In this document: positions 1-7,252 of the stretch, piece after piece
Numbering within the stretch: the stretch's first letter is position 1
Layout: each line of letters opens with the position of its first letter
NCBI GenBank assembly: GCA_949298665.1
Contig: CASFXO010000256.1
Location: 1 to 7,760, forward strand
Origin: an uncultured Lentisphaeria bacterium
GTDB taxonomy: Bacteria; Verrucomicrobiota; Lentisphaeria; Victivallales; Victivallaceae
Reading direction: 5' to 3'
DNA: 7,760 nt
Made by a program: the position numbers and the translations under genes
Notes under the pieces: generated by a model
Told to the model about the DNA's origin: nothing
Database searches by the model: none
Seen by the model: only the letters and a program-made list of their open reading frames with translations

Positions 1-1186
1 CGTGCCCGGCGGCTGTCCCCCCGGCGGAATTGGGGTCGCGCAGCGGCAGCGGAATCGGCTGAATCCGGTCGTGTTCGATATCCGCCGCCGCTTCCTCAAG
101 CGCGGTATAGGAGGCGTTGCTCTTGGGCGCGGTCGCGCAGTAGGTGACGGCCTGCGCCAGAATGATTCTCGCTTCAGGCATGCCGACCATCTCCACCGCC
201 TGCGCGGCGGCCGCGGCCAGTTCCAGGGCCCGGGGATCGGCGTTGCCGACGTCCTCGGAGGCGAAGATGACGATCCGGCGGGCGATGAACCGGATGTCCT
301 CGCCGGCGTGCAGCATTTTCGCCAGGTAGTAGATCGCGGCGTCGGGATCGCTGCCGCGCATGCTTTTGATGAAGGCGCTGGCCGTATCGTAATGGTTGTC
401 GTCGTCGTAATGGACCATTTTCTTCTGGATGGAGCTTTCCGCCTCCTTCGTATCGACGACGATGATGCCGGAATCGTTTTCCGGCGTGGTGAGCACGGCG
501 ATCTCGAAGGCGTTGAGGGCCCGGCGCGCGTCGCCTTCGCAGGCCTGCGCCAGAAATTCGGCGGCTTCCGGCGTCAATTCGATGGTCCGGTCCGGGAATC
601 CCCGTTCATCGGTCCGCGCCCGTTCCAGAATGGTCAGAATATCTTCTCTGCTCAGTGGCTGAAGTTGGAAGGCCAGCGAGCGGGACAGCAACGCTCCCAC
701 CACATAAAACTGCGGATTGTGCGTGGTGGCGCCGATCAGGCGGATATTGCCGTTTTCGACATCGGGCAGCAAGGCGTCCTGCTGGGCGCGGTTGAAGCGG
801 TGAATCTCGTCGATGAACAGCACGGTCCGGCGGCCGTTGACCTGGCGGCGTTTCAGCGCCACGGCGATTTCCCGGCGGATGTCGGCGACGGACGAAGTGA
901 CGCCGGAGAGGCGGACGAATGCGGAGTTGGTGCTGCGGGCGATCAGCTCCGATAAACTGGTTTTGCCGGTTCCGGGTGGTCCGGAGAGGATGATGGAGGT
1001 GAACCGGTCGGCGTCGATGGCGCGGCGGAGCAGCATGCCGGGAGAAAGCAGATGCTTCTGCCCGGCGTATTCAGCGATCGAACGCGGACGCAGACGCGCG
1101 GCAAGCGGCATGGCTCTGGCCGCCGCCGCCAGTCCCCCGGCGTCGGAATCCGGTGCTTCCTTCGGTTCAAATAGATCGTCGCTCAT
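1..1186 (-). CDS. rarA: RarA (MgsA) replication-associated recombination AAA+ ATPase, 3' end off window
   Basis: The first 395 codons are present; the C-terminal part (roughly 50-60 residues by comparison with E. coli RarA) lies beyond the left edge. RarA is a cytoplasmic AAA+ ATPase of the clamp-loader clade that acts at stalled forks and ssDNA ends. Visible motifs: the N-terminal PLAARLRP...EYAGQKHLL block, Walker A GPPGTGKTS (residues 69-77), Walker B with DEIHRFN (126-132), sensor 1 GATTHNP (152-158, where ATTENP is usual), arginine finger in LLSRS (R169), and sensor 2 GDARRALN (218-225). Next come the RarA-type helical region (SMRGSDPDAAIYYLAKML, then RRIVIFASEDVGNADP) and the start of the C-terminal domain (PLPLRDPNSAG). 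The ATG at 1186 fits the family N-terminus. Its Shine-Dalgarno is weak (GGACGGGAAC before ATG) and sits in a hairpin. No frameshift was seen. Confidence 0.95.
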   Translation of the reverse strand, partial: MSDDLFEPKEAPDSDAGGLAAAARAMPLAARLRPRSIAEYAGQKHLLSPGMLLRRAIDADRFTSIILSGPPGTGKTSLSELIARSTNSAFVRLSGVTSSVADIRREIAVALKRRQVNGRRTVLFIDEIHRFNRAQQDALLPDVENGNIRLIGATTHNPQFYVVGALLSRSLAFQLQPLSREDILTILERARTDERGFPDRTIELTPEAAEFLAQACEGDARRALNAFEIAVLTTPENDSGIIVVDTKEAESSIQKKMVHYDDDNHYDTASAFIKSMRGSDPDAAIYYLAKMLHAGEDIRFIARRIVIFASEDVGNADPRALELAAAAAQAVEMVGMPEARIILAQAVTYCATAPKSNASYTALEEAAADIEHDRIQPIPLPLRDPNSAGGTAAGH

Positions 1187-1306
1187 GTTCCCGTCCGTGT
1201 TCCCAACGGACGGCCGATGGTCGGTAGTTCCGCTTCAGTCGGAAACCGCCGGAAAGGAAATGATTCCGCAAGTCTTTGCACTCAGCGCATGCGAATGACT
1301 CAGTGC
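1187..1306 (-). ncRNA. Candidate structured leader: five tandem stem-loops upstream of rarA
   Basis: Five short inverted repeats lie in a row with little space between them: CCGTCCG/CGGACGG (1191-1213, 9-nt loop), CCGA/TCGG (1214-1224), TTCCG/CGGAA (1228-1244), CGGAA/TTCCG (1250-1268), and GCACTCAG/CTCAGTGC (1278-1306, one C-C mismatch, 13-nt loop). All sequences are given as on the plus strand. Read in the rarA direction, the last hairpin ends 4 nt before the ATG and would cover the ribosome-binding region. Any 5-bp stem can arise by chance in GC-rich DNA, but the tandem packing and the perfect 7-bp final stem are notable. I recognise no known riboswitch or ribosomal-protein leader. Being a leader RNA is inference; the repeats themselves are seen. 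Confidence 0.35.
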
Positions 1307-1333
1307 GATTTTATGCGAAGTCGCCATGGACAC
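1235..1333 (-). CDS. Possible 32-residue leader peptide upstream of rarA
   Basis: A short frame starts at GTG (1333) with a full AAGGAG Shine-Dalgarno at 1344-1339, 5 nt upstream. An in-frame ATG follows two codons later (1327), giving a peptide beginning MATSHKIALSHSHALSAK. It ends at TGA (1237-1235), in the loop of the hairpin at 1228-1244 and 48 nt before the rarA ATG. It is small, with no recognised domain, signal peptide or clear amino-acid run of the attenuator type; Ser and His are somewhat frequent. This Shine-Dalgarno is stronger than that of rarA itself. It may be a regulatory leader peptide, or a chance open frame. Confidence 0.25.
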   Translation of the reverse strand: MSMATSHKIALSHSHALSAKTCGIISFPAVSD

Positions 1334-1440
1334 CGGAACTCCTTCTTTTCCCGCAGGTTGTCCAACCGGAATCCGTCCCGGTCGTCCCCATTCAAGAAAA
1401 TGCTTTACCATATATGAAAACAGCAGATTGCCGTTATATA

Positions 1441-1469
1441 AGTATAGCATGGATTCAACGGGAATGAAA
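1441..1469 (-). promoter_or_regulatory. Putative extended -10 promoter for the rarA leader
   Basis: Reading leftward, CCATGC is followed directly by TATACT (1446-1441), a good -10 box (5 of 6 to TATAAT) with the TG extension one base upstream. The hexamer 17 bp further upstream (TTTCAT, 1469-1464) is a poor -35, which extended -10 promoters tolerate. The same CCATGCTA core precedes the symporter and the lyase. The expected start near 1434 would give a leader of about 250 nt. It lies about 40 bp after the murD stop codon, so rarA probably has its own promoter. Confidence 0.5.
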
Positions 1470-1488
1470 GCGCATTTTACTTTTTTTT

Positions 1489-2748
1489 TCAGGATATTTT
1501 TGCCAGAACCGCGGCCCGGAAGCGGTCGCCGCGTTCCTGATAATTCCGGAACATGTCCATGCTGGCGCAGGCGGGAGCCAGCAGCACGGTTTCACCCGGC
1601 CGGGCGGCCTCCGCGGCGGCCTGCACCGCACCTTCGAAATCCATGCCGAAATCGACGCATTCGATGACGTCGGCCACGGCGGTCCGGATTTTTTCCCGGC
1701 ACTCTCCGAAGAGGTAGGCGCGGCGGATCAGTGCGGCAAAGGCACGCAGTTCCCGGAAATCCATCCCTTTGTCCAGCCCTCCGAGCAGCCAGTGCACCGA
1801 ATGCGGCGGCGCGTTCAGTGTGCGCAGCGCGGCGGCGGCGGCGTGGGGATTGGTGGCTTTGGAGTCGTTGATGTAACGGACGCCGTGGTGTTCGGCGATG
1901 GTTTCGATCCGGTGGCGGCCGGTGCGGAAGGCGGTCGCGCCGTCCCGGAACGCGGCCGTGGCAAACGCTTCGGCCGGCAGCAGCCGGGCGCAGAGTTCGA
2001 TGGCGGCGACGAGGTTTTCCAGATTGTGCGCGCCGGTCAGACGGGTTTCGGAAAATCGCAGAATTTCCCGTCCGTCCAGCAGAATGCGGTCTCCGTCCGT
2101 CGCGACGCGGCGCCGGGCGTCCGGCTCGTTCATACCGATGCCGAAAATCCGGTTTTCCGGTGCCACATGCCGGAAAATCCGGCGTTTCACCGCTTCGTAT
2201 TCCACCGGATCGCCGTGGTAGCGGTCCAGATGGTCGGAGCCGATATTGAGCAGCACCGCCGCTTCCGGCGCGAACCGGTCGACCCGTTCCAGTTGAAAGG
2301 AGCTGGTTTCGACGACGGCCACGGTGTCAACAGGAAGAATCCCTTCCCGGAGATCCGCGGCGACCGCGGAGAGCGGCACTCCGATGTTGCCCGCCTCCGC
2401 CGGATGCAGACCGAGAACGCGCAGCAGATGACAGGTCAGTTCGGTGGTGGTGGTTTTGCCGTCCGTACCGGTAATCGCGATGACTTTTCCCGGGAAATGG
2501 CGGAAACCGAACTCCATTTCGCCGATGAATTCGGCTCGACCTTCCAGCGCGGCCCGGTACAGGGGGGACCACGGTTTGACGCCGGGACTGGTGACGACGA
2601 GGTCGGCAGCCGCCACCTGTTTTTCAGCGGATTCGCCGTCGCCGTCTTCCACGACGGCGACCTCATAACCGGTCAGTCGGCCCAGACGTTCAGCGGCCTG
2701 TCCGCTGGTACCGTGCCCGATGACGATTAAACGGAGAGAAGCAGCCAT
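1489..2748 (-). CDS. murD: UDP-N-acetylmuramoyl-L-alanine--D-glutamate ligase (MurD)
   Basis: This cytoplasmic ATP-dependent amide ligase adds D-Glu to UDP-MurNAc-L-Ala in peptidoglycan precursor synthesis. The 419-residue length fits the family (E. coli 438). Seen motifs: an N-terminal Rossmann glycine motif GHGTSG (11-16), P-loop GTDGKTTT (94-101), ETSSFQLE (147-154), NIGSDHLDRYHG (168-179), K188 in the position of the carbamylated lysine, TGAHNLEN (238-245), the MurD-typical NDSKATN (294-300), GGLDKGMDF (323-331), and a C-terminal APACASMDMF...RGDRF. The ATG at 2748 is chosen over an upstream ATG at 2811 because the product starts directly at the Rossmann strand and GGAGAG lies 8 nt upstream. 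The lyase stop codon is only 4 bp upstream, so the two genes are probably cotranscribed and may be translationally coupled. A murD outside a mur/fts cluster is unusual. Confidence 0.96.
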   Translation of the reverse strand: MAASLRLIVIGHGTSGQAAERLGRLTGYEVAVVEDGDGESAEKQVAAADLVVTSPGVKPWSPLYRAALEGRAEFIGEMEFGFRHFPGKVIAITGTDGKTTTTELTCHLLRVLGLHPAEAGNIGVPLSAVAADLREGILPVDTVAVVETSSFQLERVDRFAPEAAVLLNIGSDHLDRYHGDPVEYEAVKRRIFRHVAPENRIFGIGMNEPDARRRVATDGDRILLDGREILRFSETRLTGAHNLENLVAAIELCARLLPAEAFATAAFRDGATAFRTGRHRIETIAEHHGVRYINDSKATNPHAAAAALRTLNAPPHSVHWLLGGLDKGMDFRELRAFAALIRRAYLFGECREKIRTAVADVIECVDFGMDFEGAVQAAAEAARPGETVLLAPACASMDMFRNYQERGDRFRAAVLAKIS

Positions 2749-2752
2749 GGCG

Positions 2753-5380
2753 TTACTCTCCGCAGGGACGGCGATCCGGAAGCAGAAGGTATCGGCCCGG
2801 CTCCAGCACATCCGTCAAGGTTTCCCGTCCCGGAAGGACGGTATGGCTGCGCCGCCGGCCGGCGGCGTTTTCCAGATACCAGATGCCCGGTTCCAGCCCG
2901 GCGGCCACCAGCCGGATCGGCGCGCCATCCGCTACCTGAAACGCCAGCGGTCCGTGGATCGGCGTTTCGCCGGTGCCGAGAAACAGCACTCGACCGGGGA
3001 GCGTGATCCGGCAGCAATCCGGCAGTTCCTGCCAGTCGACCGGCAGCGGCGCGGCCGTTTCGGCGCCGATCTGCATGCAGGCGACGAATGTGTCGGTCGC
3101 CGCCGGACTGCGGGGAGAAACCATGGTGCGGAAGCCGTTGGATTCGGGCGATTCCGGTTTCGGGGACTCCAGCTGCACTCCGAACACCTGATGCAGGGTC
3201 TCGCCTTCGGCCAGCTGCCATTCACAGTTGCGCGGCAGCAGCATGGAAAGCGTGAGTTTGCCGGGGTCCCGGTCGCGGTCGGAGCGGACCTGCAATCCGT
3301 TTTCAAAAAATTCCGGACGACTGCAGGTATTGAGCAGCCAGTATTTCTTGAACTCCGGCCGGGCGGTGGTCATGCGATCAGCCACCAGCAGCAGTCCCGG
3401 CGTGCCGGGATCGTCGAGCCGGACGAAGAGAAAACTGCGGCGGTATGCCAGCAGTTTTTCGGAATAGGCCGCGCGCAGATCGGCCTTCAGATAGGTGAAG
3501 AGCGGCCGCACCGGGTCGGGGCCGAAATCCGCCGCCAGCGTCGCCCCGTTCTGGAACCACGGTTCGTGCAGCGCCGCTTCCGGCGTGAGCGGCAGTTCCT
3601 GGTTGAAGCGCTGGCCGCCGTCGTTCACGGCCCGGCGGGGGATGACTTCTCCCGGATCGTGGGCCAGCATGACGTTGTGGCAGATGGAGCGCTTGTTGTA
3701 ACCGAAATCATAAGGCGTTCCGTAGAACACGTACATCCCGAGGTCCGCCGCCAGCATCCCCCGGTAATAAATCTGGAAATTCCCGGCGTCGCCGTGCTGA
3801 TGATTGCCGAAATGCACGCCGCCCCCCTTCATTTCCACCTGCACCGCATCGGGGCCCCAGCCGGTGCGGGCGATCACGGAGCCGATCACGCCTTCGAAAT
3901 AATGCGTTTCCGGCAGTCCTTCCGGCGTGGAAACCGGCGGCAGATCCGGATCGTTCAGCGCCAGAAACAGCGTCCGGTCGGGAATCGCGCCGCCGTGTTT
4001 CAGAAAATCCCCCTTGATGCGCGGATTGCCGGAATAGGTGTAGCACATGAAGCTCAGCAGCGGCGCGCTCCACGGGCCGTCGCCGGAAATGCCGTCGCCG
4101 TCCTGCAGCAGCCGCCCGTCCGGACGCAGGTAATACCGCCAGAAATTGTAGACGTTTTTGATTTCCGGCGCGAACACCTCATGGCCGCACATCCGGCGCA
4201 GCATCCAGACCCCGTGCATTTCGAAGGCGAAGCGGTAGGCCCCGTACCCCACTCCCTGATTATGGCGGTCGCACCGGTATTCCAGGGCCCGCAGCGGCGC
4301 CAGTTCCTCCAGCATCAGCCAGGAACAGTACCGGTACGGTTCGTCGTCCTCGCCGAAAAGCGCGATCGCCATCGCCAGCAGGTCCCGGTTGACCTGCGCC
4401 TCGTTGCCATGCCCGTTGACCACCGGCTGGCCGAAGGGCGGCCAGGCGATTTCCATGCCGTCGGCCAGCCGCAGCAGATGACTGCGGAACCGTTTGCGTT
4501 CCGCCGCCGTCATCCAGGCGTAACACCAGTCATACACGCGCGCTCCCGAGTAAATCACTTCTCCCAGTTCCCGGGTGATGTCCAGCAGATTGTCGAATTC
4601 CACGGCGGCGAGATAGTCGTTCATCAGCCGCACCGCCTTCAGGCCGGTTTCGCGGTCGTCGGTCATCAAGGCGGTGAAGGCCTGATGCACCGCGAGTTCC
4701 AGCAGTTCCGGAAGATGGCCGACCACGGTGTGGGGCGGCGGTGCGAACGGCATGGTTTCCGCGGCGGACCGGCGGACGGCGTCCCATACCGGACGGTTTT
4801 CCGGTTTTTCCAGATTGGCGCGGATGGCCGGAAGGGTTTCCGGCGTCACCCAGATCCGGGGATGGGGACCGGGGGTTATCGGAGCGCGGTAGTCGCGTGC
4901 CTTTTCCGGAACCGCGGGCGGCAGGTACGGATGAATTTCCAATCGGTTCAGTCCGACTTCCCGGGGCAGGCGGAGGCGGAGCGTATGGCGACCGGCGGAG
5001 AATTCACACCGTTGCAGCTCCTGCATCGCCAGATCCTGATCCTGCCATGGAGAGACCACCACCCGGCTGCGGGCGAAGTCATCATCCACGGCGAGCATGA
5101 TCCGCAGCGAATCGTATTTGCTGTGGGAGGCGTTCATCTTTTTCCGGGCTTCGCCGCAGGTGTCGGCGTAGCTGACCAGCAGATAGCGTCCCGGGCGGGC
5201 GATGTCGAAATGAAACGTCAGGTCGGCTTCGCCGAACGGTCCGTCCGGCAGCGGTTCGGCCCGTTCGTCCAGCATGACGCCGCGACCGTCGGCAAAGCGG
5301 GGGCGTTCGATGACGGCAACCCGGTCGGCGGAAAATTCCGCCCCGGCGGCGGGCAGGACAAGCGGCAGATCAGTATTCAT
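2753..5380 (-). CDS. Heparinase II/III-family polysaccharide lyase (PL21-like), probably cytoplasmic
   Basis: The predicted product is an 875-residue eliminative lyase for uronate-containing polysaccharide. Layout: an N-terminal beta-rich domain (about 1-155) resembling a carbohydrate-binding module (PGRYLLVSYADT, GRHTLRLRLP); an alpha/alpha-toroid (about 170-480); and a C-terminal beta-sandwich region with the heparinase II/III core. Compared from memory with Pedobacter heparinase II, key residues fall at a constant offset of 121-122: H324 and E327 (H202, E205), Y379 (Y257), R383 (R261), N526 and H527 (N405, H406), zinc ligands H529 and D546 (H408, D425), and Y550 (Y429). H568 in RSICHNV may supply the third zinc ligand. 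No signal peptide is seen: the N-terminus is MNTDLPLVLPAAG. The start is supported by AGGGA at 5391-5387. The substrate is not known; heparan-type glycan is a guess from the family. It sits between a sugar symporter and murD. Confidence 0.88.
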   Translation of the reverse strand: MNTDLPLVLPAAGAEFSADRVAVIERPRFADGRGVMLDERAEPLPDGPFGEADLTFHFDIARPGRYLLVSYADTCGEARKKMNASHSKYDSLRIMLAVDDDFARSRVVVSPWQDQDLAMQELQRCEFSAGRHTLRLRLPREVGLNRLEIHPYLPPAVPEKARDYRAPITPGPHPRIWVTPETLPAIRANLEKPENRPVWDAVRRSAAETMPFAPPPHTVVGHLPELLELAVHQAFTALMTDDRETGLKAVRLMNDYLAAVEFDNLLDITRELGEVIYSGARVYDWCYAWMTAAERKRFRSHLLRLADGMEIAWPPFGQPVVNGHGNEAQVNRDLLAMAIALFGEDDEPYRYCSWLMLEELAPLRALEYRCDRHNQGVGYGAYRFAFEMHGVWMLRRMCGHEVFAPEIKNVYNFWRYYLRPDGRLLQDGDGISGDGPWSAPLLSFMCYTYSGNPRIKGDFLKHGGAIPDRTLFLALNDPDLPPVSTPEGLPETHYFEGVIGSVIARTGWGPDAVQVEMKGGGVHFGNHQHGDAGNFQIYYRGMLAADLGMYVFYGTPYDFGYNKRSICHNVMLAHDPGEVIPRRAVNDGGQRFNQELPLTPEAALHEPWFQNGATLAADFGPDPVRPLFTYLKADLRAAYSEKLLAYRRSFLFVRLDDPGTPGLLLVADRMTTARPEFKKYWLLNTCSRPEFFENGLQVRSDRDRDPGKLTLSMLLPRNCEWQLAEGETLHQVFGVQLESPKPESPESNGFRTMVSPRSPAATDTFVACMQIGAETAAPLPVDWQELPDCCRITLPGRVLFLGTGETPIHGPLAFQVADGAPIRLVAAGLEPGIWYLENAAGRRRSHTVLPGRETLTDVLEPGRYLLLPDRRPCGE

Positions 5381-5516
5381 GTTTTTTCCCTGATGATATG
5401 GAATGGAGAAAACGGATGTTGCCGCCTACAATAGCATGGACCTCGCCGCTTTGCCAGTCGCGAATCGCGAAAAAACCCCCGCCGCCGTCGCCGCCGTTTC
5501 GGGTCGTTCCGGGCGG
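5381..5516 (-). other. Symporter-lyase spacer with G-rich/T6 element
   Basis: The 136-bp gap holds a putative internal promoter and the lyase ribosome-binding site. Just after the symporter stop codon, the minus strand reads a C-rich stretch, then GGCGGCGGCGGGGG-like sequence and T6 (5475-5470). The CCGCC and CCCG segments can pair only weakly with the G-rich arm, so this is at most a poor intrinsic terminator or pause site. A small dyad TCGCG-AAT-CGCGA (5458-5470) abuts the T-run on the wrong side for a leftward terminator. Confidence 0.3.
5428..5456 (-). promoter_or_regulatory. Putative internal promoter of the lyase gene
   Basis: Reading leftward, CCATGC precedes TATTGT (5433-5428), an extended -10 type arrangement (4 of 6 to TATAAT). 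At 17 bp upstream is TGGCAA (5456-5451), only 3 of 6 to the -35 consensus. The core CCATGCTA is identical to those upstream of the symporter and rarA. The predicted start near 5421 would leave about 40 nt before the lyase ATG, a normal leader length. If active, it would let the lyase and murD be expressed without the symporter. Confidence 0.45.
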
Positions 5517-7115
5517 TCAGCTGAAATCCGCGAAGAAAATGTAAATCCCCACCACCACGACCAGCAGCGCAATGGAAACCGGCCAGAGATGACGGTAGGG
5601 CGTCATTTCGATGACCCGGGCGTCCTGCTGCACGAAAGGCACCTCCAGTCCCCGGATGCGCCCCCACAGGTACATGACGGCCATCAACGCGACGAATACC
5701 AGACCGAGAAAATGATATTCGCGCATGACCGAAAGCACGCCGTTGAACGGCGGCACGAAGTAACAGAGGGCGATGACCACGACACCGCCCACCAGCGCGG
5801 TTTTAGCGGCGGCGGCGGGCACCCGGTTGAACAGCATTCCGGCCGCCACCACTGCCAGGATCGGAATAAAATAAATCCCGTTCATCTTCTGCAGATAGGA
5901 GAAGATGCCGCCGGTCTCCGCCAGCAGCGGCGCGGTGATCATGGCGATCAGTGTGATGATCCAGCCGAACCAGCGGCCGGAACGCACCACCCGCGCATCG
6001 TCCGCCTCCGGATGGAGCAGCGGTTTGTAAATTCCGAGACTGAACAGCGTGCAGGTGCTGTTCAATGCCGAGTTGAAGCTCGACAGAATCGCCCCCAGCA
6101 GCGCCGCCGCGAAGAAGCCCGCCAGCGGGCCCGGCAGCACCCGGTTGACCAGGGCGCCGTAGGCGAGGTCGGATTTCAGGTTTTCCCCGGCGAACATGAC
6201 GGCGGCGATGATCCCCGGCAATACCAGATAGAACGGTCCGAAGAGTTTCAGGACGCCGGTGAGCAGCACGCCTTTCTGGCCCTCCGCCAGGGATTTCGCC
6301 CCGAGGGTGCGCTGGATGATCTGCTGGTTGGTGCACCAGTAGAAGACGTTGAGCAGCAGCACGCCGGTGAAAAGGGTGCCGAACGGTACCGAACTTTCGG
6401 GGCCGCCCACCGAGTTGAAGGTGCCTTCCGGTGCCTGCCGCAGCCGGGTGATGCCTTCGGTCAGGCTGCCGTCTCCCAGCACCGACAGACCGAAATAGGT
6501 GATGAGGAAGCCGCCGGTCAGCAACCCGATGCCGTTGAGCGTATCCGAAAACGCCACGGATTTCAGCCCGCCCCACAAGGCGTACAGCGCCCCGATCAAC
6601 CCCACTCCGAAGACGATCAGCCACAGCGCCGTCGTTTCGGATTCGATCCCCAGCAGCGTCCCGAGATCCAGCACTCCCATCATGCCGGTCGCGCCGGTGT
6701 AGAGGATGATCGGCAGCAGGATAACCGCATAGGCAACGAGAAAGATGATGTTGGTGATCAGTTCGGTACGCCGGTCGAAACGGATGGCCAGATATTGCGG
6801 GACGGTCGTGACGCCGCTTTTCAGAAACCGGGGCAGGAAGAACAGCGCCATCAGCACCAGACCGACCACGGCGACCACTTCCCAGGCCATGACGCACAGC
6901 CCGTCGGTGAAGGCGCCGCCGTTCAAGCCCACCATCTGTTCCGTAGAAAGATTGGTAAGCAGGAGGGAGCCGGCAATCAGCGGAAAGCTCAGGGAGCGGC
7001 CCGCCAGGAAAAAGCCGTCTTTGCTGTCATGGTCGGATTTCCGGGTGTAGTACCACGTGATAATGCCGACCGCCGCGGTGAAGCCGAAAAACGATGCCAA
7101 CGTCCAGATCAACAT
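5517..7115 (-). CDS. Sodium/solute symporter, SSS family, vSGLT-like sugar transporter
   Basis: The predicted product is an inner-membrane Na+-coupled symporter of 532 residues with about 14 hydrophobic segments. It resembles Vibrio vSGLT along its length: FFLAGRSL, TNLSTEQMVGLNG, RFLKSGVTTVPQYL, YALWGGLKSV, LVLPGI, LSSFNSALNST. Mapped from memory, the vSGLT sugar-site residues are kept: N55 (N64), Q60 (Q69), E79 (E88), N256 (N260), Y259 (gate Y263), W260, K290 (K294) and Q409 (Q428). S345/S346 match the Na2-site serines (S364/S365). The position of vSGLT S91 is Ala here. This favours a hexose or similar pyranose over proline or pantothenate. The ATG at 7115 is chosen because it starts just before the first membrane segment and follows GGGG at 6-nt spacing; an ATG at 7172 would add 19 polar residues and has no clear Shine-Dalgarno. 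Confidence 0.93.
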   Translation of the reverse strand: MLIWTLASFFGFTAAVGIITWYYTRKSDHDSKDGFFLAGRSLSFPLIAGSLLLTNLSTEQMVGLNGGAFTDGLCVMAWEVVAVVGLVLMALFFLPRFLKSGVTTVPQYLAIRFDRRTELITNIIFLVAYAVILLPIILYTGATGMMGVLDLGTLLGIESETTALWLIVFGVGLIGALYALWGGLKSVAFSDTLNGIGLLTGGFLITYFGLSVLGDGSLTEGITRLRQAPEGTFNSVGGPESSVPFGTLFTGVLLLNVFYWCTNQQIIQRTLGAKSLAEGQKGVLLTGVLKLFGPFYLVLPGIIAAVMFAGENLKSDLAYGALVNRVLPGPLAGFFAAALLGAILSSFNSALNSTCTLFSLGIYKPLLHPEADDARVVRSGRWFGWIITLIAMITAPLLAETGGIFSYLQKMNGIYFIPILAVVAAGMLFNRVPAAAAKTALVGGVVVIALCYFVPPFNGVLSVMREYHFLGLVFVALMAVMYLWGRIRGLEVPFVQQDARVIEMTPYRHLWPVSIALLVVVVGIYIFFADFS

Positions 7116-7252
7116 GATGTACCCCGCATGATATATGGATCGTGTCCCCGACTTCAAGTGGAGACGTGTCATTGTTTTCTAAGGTGCGTTTCGTCCTTAT
7201 TCTCCGCCCGATCCGGTTCTCCCGGCATGAAGGAAAATCGGACGCCGGATAC

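Noticed and set aside
1235..1450. A 71-codon version of the small frame upstream of rarA, starting at 1450
   Set aside because: Its ATG lies inside the putative extended -10 element, so it would be upstream of the transcript start, and it has no ribosome-binding site. Only the shorter GTG/ATG form is kept, with low confidence.
1481..1489. T9 run at the murD stop codon as a terminator
   Set aside because: The run is on the plus strand, where no gene ends. On the minus strand it is an A-run, and only a 4-bp stem lies nearby.
2749..2811. Extended murD start at 2811
   Set aside because: It would add 21 residues with no family match, overlap the lyase gene by 59 bp, and ignore the GGAGAG site placed for the ATG at 2748.
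2720..5434. A 904-codon open frame on the plus strand, and similar long plus-strand frames at 2-955, 1792-2730 and 5403-7259
   Set aside because: They lie antisense to rarA, murD, the lyase and the symporter, all firmly identified by conserved motifs. Their products show no known family and are rich in Arg, Gly, His and Gln, as expected of antisense frames in GC-rich genes.
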